Origin: CAVXEH01 sp963805305
GTDB lineage: Bacteria; Chloroflexota; Limnocylindria; QHBO01
Direction: 5' to 3'
DNA: 64,000 bases
Assembly (NCBI GenBank): GCA_963805305.1
Contig: CAWDTM010000004.1
Span: 124,001 to 188,000, forward strand
Shown here piece after piece: positions 25,427 through 33,506 of the stretch. Positions within the stretch are counted from its first letter, which is position 1. The number at the start of each line of letters is the position of its first letter. Below the pieces are notes generated by a model. It ran no database searches, was not told the origin of the DNA, and worked only from the letters and a program-made list of their open reading frames with translations. A program made the position numbers and the translations under genes.

Positions 25427-25592
25427 AAGGAGGGAGGGTGGAGGTAGAAACCCGTGTGGATCTCCAACTCGCAGGATGAACAGTAGGCACGGCACGTGAA
25501 TGCCAAACACCGGCAACCATAAAGAAACGTGAATCTTCCCCTCCGACCCATGCGCGAAGGCGCCGGCGGGCGCCGTGCGACAATGCCCGCCG

Positions 25593-26862
25593 ATGTCCCC
25601 GTTGTCGCGTCGCCTGGCCGCTGCCGGCACCGTCGTTCTCTCCGTGGCGATCATCGTCGTGCTCGCACTGCGGGGGATGGGCGTCGACCTTGCCATCGGG
25701 CCCCTCGCATCGCCGACACCGCGCGTCACGGCATCGGCCAGGCCCGGCGGGTCCCAGCGCCAGCCAGGATGCGAGCGGCGTCTTCGCGGCCATCGAGGCG
25801 CAGGTCAGGGAGCTGCGGGGGCTGCCCGCCCCGTCGATTGGCCCGCCCGACGTCATCAGCCGCTCGCAGCTCGAGCAGGAGCTGCGCGACCAGTTCGACC
25901 GTGACTACCCCGCGGCACGCCGTGCCGCCGACAACCTGACGCTCCACGCCCTGGGCCTGCTGACCGCCGACCAGGACGTGGCCGCGTTGCAGCTCAAGCT
26001 GCTGACCGGCCAGGTGATCGGCTTCTACGACGACCAGAAGAAGCGGATGGTGGTGGTCAGCGACGGCGGTGTCGGCCCGGAGGCGAAGGTCACGTACGCG
26101 CACGAGTACACCCATGCGCTCCAGGACGCCGCGTTCGGGCTCAGCTCGCTGCAGCTGGACGCGGCTGGCCAGGACGATCGCGACCTCGCCCGGCTCGCGC
26201 TGGTCGAGGGTGATGCCACCACCACCATGCTCCTGTGGGCGATCGACCACATGACCCCCGAGGAGCTGCTTGGCGTGAGCCAGACACCCGTCCCGGACAT
26301 CACGGGTGTCCCGGGCTGGATGGTCCAGCAGCTCGAGCTCCCGTACACCGCCGGGGCGCAGTTCGTGAGCCGTCTGTATGCATCCGGGGGATGGTCGGCC
26401 GTCGACGCGGCCTTCCGCTCGCCCCCGGATTCGACCGAGCAGATCATCGACTACACCAAGTACGTGAGCGGGGAGAAGCCGGTCGACGTTGCGGCGCCGG
26501 CGCTCGCGGCGGCCCTGGGGCCCGGCTGGACCGAGACGCCGCAGGACACCTGGGGTGAAGGCATGACCGCGATCTGGCTGCAGGCGCTCGGGGAGACGGC
26601 GGACGACGCGCAGAGTGCCGCCGAGGGCTGGGGCGGCGATCGGCTGGTGGCGGCATCGGGCCCGGACGGCGCCGTGGCGGTCGCCTTGCGCTCCACGTGG
26701 GACACGCCGGGCGACGCGCGGCAGTTCGCCAGCTTCTACCGCGACGCCGCGAAGTCGCTGTCCCTGGCATCGACGATCGTGACGCTCTCCGACACCGAGA
26801 CCCTGGTGGTCCAGGGATCGAGCCAGGCCGTCGTCGACCGCGCGGTGGCCGCCCTGCGCTGA
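25593..26862 (+). CDS. HEYTH-type zinc metalloprotease-like protein, frameshifted near its N-terminus
   Basis: The N-terminal signal or membrane anchor (MSPLSRRLAAAGTVVLS onward, start 25593) lies in one frame and ends at ARPGG near 25750. The rest of the protein, from ASQDASGVFAAIEAQV, lies in the next frame. Removing one G from the run at 25749-25751 joins them into about 422 residues. The main domain holds the zinc motif YAHEYTHALQDAAFG, a downstream Glu in LALVEGDATTTMLL, and a C-terminal helical and beta part with SFYRDAAKSL. It resembles secreted DUF-type metallopeptidases of Chloroflexota. A GACAAT hexamer at 25579-25584 precedes the ATG by 8 nt, suggesting a leaderless message. Confidence 0.7.
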
Positions 26863-26874
26863 CCGGCCGCAGGC

Positions 26875-28551
26875 CTACATGGACTCGGGCGCGGAGATCC
26901 CCATGAGCTGCAGCCCGTTGGCAAGCACGGTGCGCGTCGCGTCGACGAGCGCCAGGCGCGCCGCGGAGAGGTCCGCATCGGCCGGGTCGGGGCTGAGCAC
27001 GCGGCAGTCCCGGTAGAACTGCGAGTAGAGCGCGGCGACCTCGTAGCAGTACTTCGGCAGCTCATGGGTCTCGCGACGAGCGGCGGCCTCGGCGACCACG
27101 TCGGGGAGACGCAGCAGCTCGCGGACCAGCGCCTGCTCGGCCGGATGGCGCAGGAGCTGGGCGGCTCGCTCCGTGGAGGGCCGGAGGCCGTGTTCCGGCG
27201 CGCTGCGCAGGATCGAGCTGCAGCGCGCATGGGCGTACTGGACGTAGTAGACCGGGTTCTCGTTGCCCTGGCGCTTGGCGAGCTCGATGTCGAAATCGAT
27301 GCCGCTGCTCGCGGATCGCGACCCGAAGAACCAGCGTGCGGCATCCGGGCCGATCTCGTCGAGCAGCTCGTCGAGCGAGACGAACTCGCCGGCGCGCTTG
27401 CTCATGGAGGCCTCCACGCCGTCGCGGACGAACCGCACCCAGGCGATGAGGATGACCGCCACCCGGTCGGGGTCGTAGCCCATGGCGCGCGCTGCGTTGC
27501 GCAGCCGTGCGACCGTGCCATGGTGGTCGGCTCCCCACAGGTAGATCAGCTCGTCGAAGCCACGGCTGAACTTTTCCGTCACGTACCCGATGTCCGAGGC
27601 GAAGTAGGTGGGCTGCCCGTTGGAGCGGTACACGACCCGGTCCTTGTCGTCCCCAAACGCAGTCGAGGCGAACCAGGTTGCGCCGTCGGCCTCGTACACC
27701 TGGCCGGCCTCCCGCAGCCGGTCGACGCCGCGCGCGACCCAGCCCTCGTCATGAAGGGAGCCCTCGCCCTTCCACACGTCGAAGTGGACCCCCAGCCGCT
27801 CGAGGCTGGCCTCGATCCCCCCGCGGACCTGCTCCGAGGCCCATACGCCCAGCACCCAGCCGGCATCGGCGCCATCGGCGGTCGCCTCGGACCAGACCGC
27901 GTCCGGGAGTGCTGCGGCGAGCTCGGGCACGTAGTCGCCGTGGTAGCCGTCCTCGGGGATCGGCTCCCCGCGCCGGATGGCGAGCACGGAGAGGCCCAGG
28001 TTACGGACCTGCCCGCCGAAGTCGTTGAAGTAGTACTCACGCGTGACGCGGTGCCCGGCGCCCTCCAGCACCCGGCACAGCAGGTCGCCCACGAAGGCGC
28101 CGCGGGCGTTGCCCACGGTGAGCGGCCCGGTCGGGTTCGCGCTCACGAACTCGACGTTGACTGCCATCGGCGTCTCTGCGCTGACGCGACCGTAGGCGTC
28201 TCCCTCGTCCAGGATGGCGGCAACCTGGCGGGCGACCCAGGCGGGGTCCAGGCGGACGTTGATGAAGCCCGGCGGCGCGATCTCGGCGGTCCCCATTCCC
28301 TCCGGGAGCGCGAGGGCATCGAGGAGAACCGCCGCAATCTTCATGGGCGCCATGCGGGCCGCCGGCGCGAGCTGCATCGCGACGTTCGTGGCGTAGTCCC
28401 CGTGCTCCGGGCGAGCGGGTCGTTCGACGGACAGCCCCGGCAGCTCGACGTCCGGAGCCATCACCAGGCTGCCCGCCTCGATGGCGCGCCGTCGCGCATC
28501 GGTGAAGGCGTCGAGCAGGACCTGACGGACGGTTCTCCCGGGGTTGGTCAT
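26875..28551 (-). CDS. argS: Arginyl-tRNA synthetase
   Basis: 558 residues, normal length. The Add1 N-terminal domain (ARPEHGDYATNVAMQLA) precedes the catalytic domain with SANPTGPLTVGNARG. The class I HIGH signature here reads TVGN (residues 145-148, bases 28108-28119), so both histidines are replaced. YYFNDFGGQVRNLG, YLWGADHHGTVARL and a KMSKS-equivalent (SMSKRAGEFVSL) follow. The C-terminal anticodon-binding domain starts at VYYVQYAHARCSSI. It attaches arginine to tRNA(Arg) using ATP. A TAGCAT hexamer 9 nt before the ATG is the likely promoter. Confidence 0.93.
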   Translation of the reverse strand: MTNPGRTVRQVLLDAFTDARRRAIEAGSLVMAPDVELPGLSVERPARPEHGDYATNVAMQLAPAARMAPMKIAAVLLDALALPEGMGTAEIAPPGFINVRLDPAWVARQVAAILDEGDAYGRVSAETPMAVNVEFVSANPTGPLTVGNARGAFVGDLLCRVLEGAGHRVTREYYFNDFGGQVRNLGLSVLAIRRGEPIPEDGYHGDYVPELAAALPDAVWSEATADGADAGWVLGVWASEQVRGGIEASLERLGVHFDVWKGEGSLHDEGWVARGVDRLREAGQVYEADGATWFASTAFGDDKDRVVYRSNGQPTYFASDIGYVTEKFSRGFDELIYLWGADHHGTVARLRNAARAMGYDPDRVAVILIAWVRFVRDGVEASMSKRAGEFVSLDELLDEIGPDAARWFFGSRSASSGIDFDIELAKRQGNENPVYYVQYAHARCSSILRSAPEHGLRPSTERAAQLLRHPAEQALVRELLRLPDVVAEAAARRETHELPKYCYEVAALYSQFYRDCRVLSPDPADADLSAARLALVDATRTVLANGLQLMGISAPESM

Positions 28552-28560
28552 GGGCGGCGA

Positions 28561-28566
28561 ATGCTA
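28561..28566 (-). promoter_or_regulatory. Candidate -10 (TAGCAT) for argS
   Basis: On the minus strand TAGCAT ends 9 nt before the argS ATG, consistent with a leaderless or very short leader. Confidence 0.4.
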
Positions 28567-28572
28567 GCCGCC

Positions 28573-29487
28573 CTACCGGTCGCGTGCCAGCCGAAGCTCC
28601 AGGGCCTGTTCGGGGGAGAAGTCGCGGAGACGGAGCGCGTCGCTGGCGACCTCCAGCAGGGCGCCGCTGGGTGCCAGGCCCACGAGCTCGCAATGGTCGA
28701 CGTCCGTGCCCGCCTCGCGGGCCAGCCGGCGGACCTCGCGGACGGCCGCCGCGATCCCGGTCCGCTCCCAGTCGACGAGGTTCATGCTCACCTGGGCGAA
28801 GCCGCGCTCGCCCGGGTTCTCGAGCAGCAGCCCCATGGCCTGGACGGCGGGGAGACCCCCGGACGACTCGCGGATCGCGTGGGCGATCCGCTTGGCGATG
28901 GCGACGTCGTCGGTGGCCAGGTTGACGTTGAAGGCGATGAGCGGCTTGCGGGCCCCCACCGCCACGGCCCCTCCCTTGGGGTGCAGGCGGGACGGGCCGT
29001 AGTCGGGGTCCCGGTCGGGGTTGACGCCGATCTCGGCCTTGAGCCCCTCGTACTGGCCGCGGCGCACGTCGGCCAGCCGCCTGCGCTCGGGCCGCAGCGC
29101 CGCCTCACCGTACAGGTACACGGGCAGGTCGTACGTCTTGGCGACCAGCTCACCGAAGCGGCGCGCCAGGTCGATGCACTCCGACAGGCGGGTGGTGCCC
29201 AGCGGGACGAACGGGATCACGTCCACGGCACCGATCCGCGGGTGAGCGCCGGTGTGGACGGTCATGTCGATCAGCTCCAGCGCGCGACCGACGGCGGCGG
29301 TCGCCGCCCGGACCACCGGCTCGGCATTGCCGGCGAAGGTGACGACGCTGCGGTTGTGCGTTTCGTCCCGCGAGAAGTCGAGCAGGGTCACGCCGTCGAT
29401 CTGGCTGATCGCCCGGGTGATCTCCTCCAGAACGGCGGGGCGACGACCCTCCGAGAAGTTCGGGACGCATTCAATCAGGCTGGGCAC
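28573..29487 (-). CDS. ftcD: Glutamate formimidoyltransferase
   Basis: 304 residues from a GTG at 29487 placed 6 nt after a TACTAT hexamer. The start LIECVPNFSEGRRP is the family hallmark, with DETHNRSVVTFAG (active-site His region), MTVHTGAHPRIGAVDVIPFVP and YGEAALRPERRRLADVRRG following. The C-terminal subdomain has FNVNLATDD and GFAQVSMNLVD. It transfers the formimino group of N-formimino-glutamate, the end product of the Hut pathway, to tetrahydrofolate. The cyclodeaminase half found fused in animals is absent here; a stand-alone cyclodeaminase-like gene occurs at 51784-52449. hutH and hutU are 5-9 kb away. Confidence 0.92.
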   Translation of the reverse strand: MPSLIECVPNFSEGRRPAVLEEITRAISQIDGVTLLDFSRDETHNRSVVTFAGNAEPVVRAATAAVGRALELIDMTVHTGAHPRIGAVDVIPFVPLGTTRLSECIDLARRFGELVAKTYDLPVYLYGEAALRPERRRLADVRRGQYEGLKAEIGVNPDRDPDYGPSRLHPKGGAVAVGARKPLIAFNVNLATDDVAIAKRIAHAIRESSGGLPAVQAMGLLLENPGERGFAQVSMNLVDWERTGIAAAVREVRRLAREAGTDVDHCELVGLAPSGALLEVASDALRLRDFSPEQALELRLARDR

Positions 29488-29493
29488 GTCGCG

Positions 29494-29499
29494 ATAGTA
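29494..29499 (-). promoter_or_regulatory. -10 element TACTAT for ftcD (leaderless)
   Basis: TACTAT on the minus strand ends 6 nt before the GTG start of ftcD. It faces the rsmI promoter in a 54-nt divergent gap. Confidence 0.55.
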
Positions 29500-29528
29500 C
29501 CGCGGCTCTGGCGCCCGCGACCCGGTGC

Positions 29529-29534
29529 TACGCT
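29529..29534 (+). promoter_or_regulatory. -10 element TACGCT for rsmI (leaderless)
   Basis: TACGCT ends 7 nt before the ATG of rsmI, with no ribosome-binding site between. Confidence 0.45.
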
Positions 29535-29541
29535 CCCGCGC

Positions 29542-30393
29542 ATGGCCGGCACGCTGCACGTCGTCGCGCTTCCCATCGGCAACCCTGCCGACGTGACGCT
29601 GCGCGCCCTCGAGGTGCTCCACGCGGTGGACCTCGTGGCCGCCGAGGACACGCGCCATTTCGCGACCTTCGCGCGCGCGCACGGGATCAGCACCCGGACC
29701 GTGTCCGTCCACGAGCACAACGAGACCCAGCGCGTCCCCGAGCTTCTCGATCGCCTCGCCAATGGCGCGTCGATCGCGCTCGTCAGCGACGCCGGCACGC
29801 CCCTCGTCTCCGACCCGGGCTACCGGCTCGTCCGCGCGGCGGTCGACGCCGGCATTCCGGTCACGAGCCTTCCCGGTGCCTCCGCGGTGACGACGGCGCT
29901 CGCCGCGGCGGGCCTGCCGCCGCAGCCGTTCCGCTTCTGCGGCTTTCCGCCACGTGCCGGGGGTCCGCGCCGGGCGTTCTGGGAGGCGCTTCGCGACGAG
30001 ACCGCCACGCTGATCTGCTTCGAGGCACCCCATCGCCTCGCCGCCTCGCTGGCCGATGCGGCAGCAGCGCTGGGCGACCGCGACGCGTGCCTCGCCCGTA
30101 ACCTGACGAAGCCCCACGAGCGCTACCAGCGCGGGACGCTGCGGGAGCTGGTGGCCGCGCTCGCCGCGGAAGGCACGGTCCGAGGGGAATGCACCGTCGT
30201 CATCACCGGGGCCGCACGCACAGAGGGAGATGAGCGCGAGCAGCGGGCAGCCGAGGCCGCGGAGCTGCTGCTCGACGAGGGCGCGCCGCCCCGGGCAGTG
30301 GTCGCCCTCCTGACCGCGACCCTGGGCCTCAGCCGCCGGCGCGCCTACGAGCTGGCGCATCGCGGTCGCACCGACGGGGAGGCAGGCCGGTGA
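29542..30393 (+). CDS. rsmI: 16S rRNA 2'-O-ribose C1402 methyltransferase
   Basis: 283 residues of the tetrapyrrole-methylase fold. Diagnostic motifs are LHVVALPIGNPADVTLRAL, AAEDTRHFATFARAHGI, HEHNETQRVPELLDRL, ALVSDAGTPLVSDPGYRLV, LPGASAVTTALAAAGLP, GFPPRAGGPRRAFWE and NLTKPHERYQRGTL. It modifies the ribose of C1402 in the ribosomal decoding centre. The C-terminal HTH-like tail (LTATLGLSRRRAYELAHRG) is present. Its stop overlaps the GTG of the next gene, another 16S rRNA methyltransferase-like protein. Confidence 0.95.
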   Translation: MAGTLHVVALPIGNPADVTLRALEVLHAVDLVAAEDTRHFATFARAHGISTRTVSVHEHNETQRVPELLDRLANGASIALVSDAGTPLVSDPGYRLVRAAVDAGIPVTSLPGASAVTTALAAAGLPPQPFRFCGFPPRAGGPRRAFWEALRDETATLICFEAPHRLAASLADAAAALGDRDACLARNLTKPHERYQRGTLRELVAALAAEGTVRGECTVVITGAARTEGDEREQRAAEAAELLLDEGAPPRAVVALLTATLGLSRRRAYELAHRGRTDGEAGR

Positions 30394-31232
30394 GCGAGGG
30401 GGACCTGGTCCGGATCACGAGGCGGGTGACGGCGTCGCGCCGGTACCGGGACCTGGACGTCGGCATGGTCGAGCGCCTGGCCGAAGAGGAGGTGGGCCGC
30501 TCCCGGGACGAGGCCGATGCCGTCAAGCGGGTGAAGCGTCGCCTCCACCAGGCGGTTTCCGCCTATCGTCCGGCGGCCCGCGACGACCGGGACCTCGCCC
30601 GGCTCACCGCGGCGTGGCGTGGCGATCTGGCTGCATCGGCCTTTCGCGAGGCGTGCGTCGCAGTCCTGCGTCGCCACGCCTCGACCCGGGAGCGGCTGCC
30701 GCATCTCGACCGCTTCTTCGCACGGATCTGGGAGGTGACCGGCGGGGCTCCGCCTGGCCTGGTGGACCTGGGCTGCGGCCTCGGCCCGGTTGCCCTGCCG
30801 TGGATGAGGCTCCCCCGTACCGCGCGGTACCGGGCGGTGGACGTGGACGGCGCCCAGCTGGCGCTGGTGGGGCGCTTTCTGTCGCTCGTCGGCCAGCCAC
30901 ACCTGGTGGAGGCGGCGGATCTCGCGGCCGGCTGGAGCACGGACCCGGTCGAGGTGGCCCTCCTGCTCAAGCTCGTCCCGCTGCTCGATCGGCGCCGCCC
31001 CGGCGCCGCGTTCGACCTGCTGGCCCGGCTGCCGGCGCGCCACGCAGTCGTGAGCTTCCCCGCGCGATCCCTCGGGGGCCGCGGCAAGGGGATGGAGCGG
31101 ACCTATCGCGCACGCATCGAGACGCTCGTTCGTGACCTGGGGACGCGCGTCACCGGGATGGCGGAGGCATCGGTCCCCGACGAGCTCGTCTTCGTGCTCG
31201 CCCTTGCCCCGCCTGGCTCCACCGGTGCCTGA
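30390..31232 (+). CDS. 16S rRNA (m7G1405)-type methyltransferase, FmrO/Rmt family
   Basis: 280 residues starting at a GTG in the GTGA overlap with rsmI. The N-terminal helical domain (SRRYRDLDVGMVERLAEEEV, VKRVKRRLHQAVSAY) and the HASTRERLPHLDRFF segment match the ArmA/Rmt/FmrO family. That family methylates G1405 of 16S rRNA and gives high-level 4,6-disubstituted aminoglycoside resistance. The SAM site reads VDLGCGLGPVALPWM, followed by VDVDGAQLALVGRFL, a LLLKLVPLLD segment and the very characteristic VSFPARSLGGRGKGMERTY. It sits between rsmI (C1402) and tgt. Whether it modifies G1405 constitutively or another site is not known. Confidence 0.8.
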   Translation: MSEGDLVRITRRVTASRRYRDLDVGMVERLAEEEVGRSRDEADAVKRVKRRLHQAVSAYRPAARDDRDLARLTAAWRGDLAASAFREACVAVLRRHASTRERLPHLDRFFARIWEVTGGAPPGLVDLGCGLGPVALPWMRLPRTARYRAVDVDGAQLALVGRFLSLVGQPHLVEAADLAAGWSTDPVEVALLLKLVPLLDRRRPGAAFDLLARLPARHAVVSFPARSLGGRGKGMERTYRARIETLVRDLGTRVTGMAEASVPDELVFVLALAPPGSTGA

Positions 31233-32325
31233 CCCGCTCGCGACCAGGCGCGGGACGCTGCCGGTCCCCACCTTCCTCCCCGATGCCACGCGCGCGGGCG
31301 TGCGCGGGCTGACGAGCGAGGACCTGCGCGGGGTGGGGATCGAGGCGGTGGTGGTCAACGCCTTTCACCTCCTGCGCCGGCCGGGAGCACGGGTCGTGCA
31401 GGGTGGGGGCGGCATCCACCGTTTCATGGACTGGCAGGGGCCGGTCCTGAGCGACTCGGGCGGGTTCCAGGTCTGGTCGCTGATCCGCCAGGACCCGGCC
31501 CGAGGCGTCATCCGCGATCGGGAGGTGATCTTCCGCGAGCCGGAGACCCGGCAGAAATGGATCCTGACGCCGGAGCGGGTGATGCAGATCCAGTTCCAGC
31601 TCGGCAGCGACATCATGGTCTGCCTGGACGACTGCACCGATGCGGAGGCGCCGATCGCGGAGCAGGAGCGCAGCGTCGAACGCACCGTGGCTTGGGCCCG
31701 ACGCTCGCGCGAGGCGTTCGATCGCCTCGTCTCCGGCCTGCGCGCGGACGAGATCCCACCTCGGCTCGTGGCCGTGGTGCAGGGCGGTGCGGAGGAGGCG
31801 CTGCGCCGCCAGTGCGCCACCGCCCTGGCGGCGATCGGCTTCGACGGATACGGCTTCGGCGGCTGGCCGCTGGCCGCCGACGGTTCGCTGCTCGCCGATC
31901 CGCTGCGCTGGGTGGCCGAGTCGTTGCCGGCATCGGCGCCGAAGCATGCACTGGGGATCGGGCGACCGGACCACCTGGTGAACGGGTTCTCGCTCGGCTA
32001 CTCGCTCTTCGACTGCGCACTGCCCACGCGTGACGCGCGCCACGGGCGTCTCTACACGTTTCGCGCCGGATACCCGGAGCGGGGGGTTCGTCCCGGTGCG
32101 GCGTTCTACCGCGCGGTGCACATCCTCGACGCGCGGTACCGCATCGACCATGGGCCAGTCGAGGACGGCTGCGACTGCCCGACCTGCGTGCGACACAGCC
32201 GCGCCTACCTGCACCACCTGTTCAAGGTCGGCGACACCTCTGCGGAGCGATTGGCCACCCTCCACAACCTGCGCTTCTACGTGCGCCTCATCGCCGCGCT
32301 GCGGACCTCGCCGGCCGCGGGGTAG
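31225..32325 (+). CDS. tgt: tRNA-guanine transglycosylase
   Basis: 366 residues from a GTG at 31225 that overlaps the upstream gene by 8 nt. The catalytic elements of bacterial Tgt are present: general acid region LSDSGGFQVWSL, GFGGWPLAADG, GIGRPDHLVNGFSLGYSLFD, the nucleophile Asp motif DCALPTRDARHG and the zinc site CDCPTCVRHSRAYLHHL. The enzyme exchanges guanine at position 34 of Asn, Asp, His and Tyr tRNAs for preQ1 or queuine. In most bacteria it neighbours queA or yajC. Here it follows two rRNA methyltransferase genes, a combined decoding-site modification operon. Confidence 0.88.
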   Translation: MPDPLATRRGTLPVPTFLPDATRAGVRGLTSEDLRGVGIEAVVVNAFHLLRRPGARVVQGGGGIHRFMDWQGPVLSDSGGFQVWSLIRQDPARGVIRDREVIFREPETRQKWILTPERVMQIQFQLGSDIMVCLDDCTDAEAPIAEQERSVERTVAWARRSREAFDRLVSGLRADEIPPRLVAVVQGGAEEALRRQCATALAAIGFDGYGFGGWPLAADGSLLADPLRWVAESLPASAPKHALGIGRPDHLVNGFSLGYSLFDCALPTRDARHGRLYTFRAGYPERGVRPGAAFYRAVHILDARYRIDHGPVEDGCDCPTCVRHSRAYLHHLFKVGDTSAERLATLHNLRFYVRLIAALRTSPAAG

Positions 32326-32328
32326 GGA

Positions 32329-33501
32329 TCAGGCCTCGCCCGCCGCGGCCTGGCGGGGGTCATCCCGGCCGATGGGGTCCGGGTTGCGGCCGCGGGCGCG
32401 GGCCAGCCGCTCGGCGAGGAGCTGCAGGGGGATCGCGGTCGACAGGATCGCCTCGACCATCGGCGGCAGGCGGTTGGCCTCAGGGGCGTCGAGGCGACCG
32501 GCCGGGGTGAGGTCGCGCGCGACCTGGGTGGAGACCCGTGGCGCCAGGACGGCCGCCGCGGGCATGCCCAGGGCGGCCGCCGAGCGCAGGACGGCGCGTG
32601 CCCGATCACGGACCGGCTCGCCGGCCGGCTCCGCATCGGTGAGCAGAAGGACCAGCCCGGTGCGCTCATCGCAGGCAGCGAGGTGGCCGTGCCGCACCGT
32701 TTCAAGCTGAAGGGCGCGGGCCGGCAGTCCGACCCCCTCCTCGATCTTCAGTGCCAGCTCCCGGGCGGCCGGCTCATCGCGACCCGTGCCCACGGTGACG
32801 ATCCGCTCCACGCTCGCCAGCACGGCGCTCACCGATTCCGCTCCGGCGGACTGCCCGCCGGCTGCCTCCAGCAGGCCGAGGACGCTCGCCCCGTCCAGGT
32901 GGCTTCCCCTCAGGCGGGACGCCACCGCCGCGGCCGCGACCAGCGGCGACAGGTAGCCCACCGTGTGGCACCAGCTCTGGTCCTGCTCGCCGGTCTCGAT
33001 CACCGCCGCGGCGAGGGCCGCGCCCGGCGAGCGGTTGCTCACCGAGATGAGTGCCCGAGAGACGTGCTCCGGCCGGACCGCCCGCAGCGCCTCGTTGGTG
33101 GCCCACGTTCCGCCCTCGTGGCTGATGGCGATCAGGGCGCCCTCCGCAACGGGCTGGCGCACCACGTCGAGCGCCTGACGGGAGCGGACGAGCCACTGCT
33201 CCGCGGGCTCGAGGGCATCGGCCAGGAGCCAGGCGGCGGCCATGGCGGCGTGCTCGCTGGTCCCGCAGCCGGTGGTCACGACCGGTCTCCCGCGTCGAAC
33301 GGCGTCATGGACCATGCCGGCGACCTCGTCAACGGTGCGGGCGCCGGCCCCGGTCGACAGCCGCCGCAGGATCCGCTCGGAGACCGCCGGCTCCGCCGCG
33401 ATCATCTCCGTCATGAGGTACGGCGGACCGTCCCGGAGCGGTGGCAGCTGCGAACCGGCCCATGGGTCGGGGGCGCCGGGGAGCGGCGCTTCCGCGTCCA
33501 C
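32329..33501 (-). CDS. SIS-domain sugar isomerase-like protein (GlmS isomerase-domain type)
   Basis: 390 residues with two SIS domains. The first contains VVTTGCGTSEHAAMAAAWLL and AISHEGGTWATNEALRA. The second contains IVTVGTGRDEPAARELALKIEEG and LETVRHGHLAACDERTGLV. This is the pattern of the isomerase half of glucosamine-6-phosphate synthase and of AgaS/FrlB-type enzymes, without the glutaminase domain. The GT-S-EH phosphosugar loop suggests an amino-sugar or fructosamine-type phosphate as ligand. It starts 5 nt after the hutU stop and so is in the hut operon, which is unexpected for a sugar isomerase. Confidence 0.75.
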   Translation of the reverse strand: MDAEAPLPGAPDPWAGSQLPPLRDGPPYLMTEMIAAEPAVSERILRRLSTGAGARTVDEVAGMVHDAVRRGRPVVTTGCGTSEHAAMAAAWLLADALEPAEQWLVRSRQALDVVRQPVAEGALIAISHEGGTWATNEALRAVRPEHVSRALISVSNRSPGAALAAAVIETGEQDQSWCHTVGYLSPLVAAAAVASRLRGSHLDGASVLGLLEAAGGQSAGAESVSAVLASVERIVTVGTGRDEPAARELALKIEEGVGLPARALQLETVRHGHLAACDERTGLVLLLTDAEPAGEPVRDRARAVLRSAAALGMPAAAVLAPRVSTQVARDLTPAGRLDAPEANRLPPMVEAILSTAIPLQLLAERLARARGRNPDPIGRDDPRQAAAGEA

Positions 33502-33506
33502 CGACG

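Noticed and set aside
27064..29541. Plus-strand open frame upstream of rsmI, continuous with it
   Set aside because: It is antisense to argS and ftcD; only the part from 29542 is conserved as RsmI.
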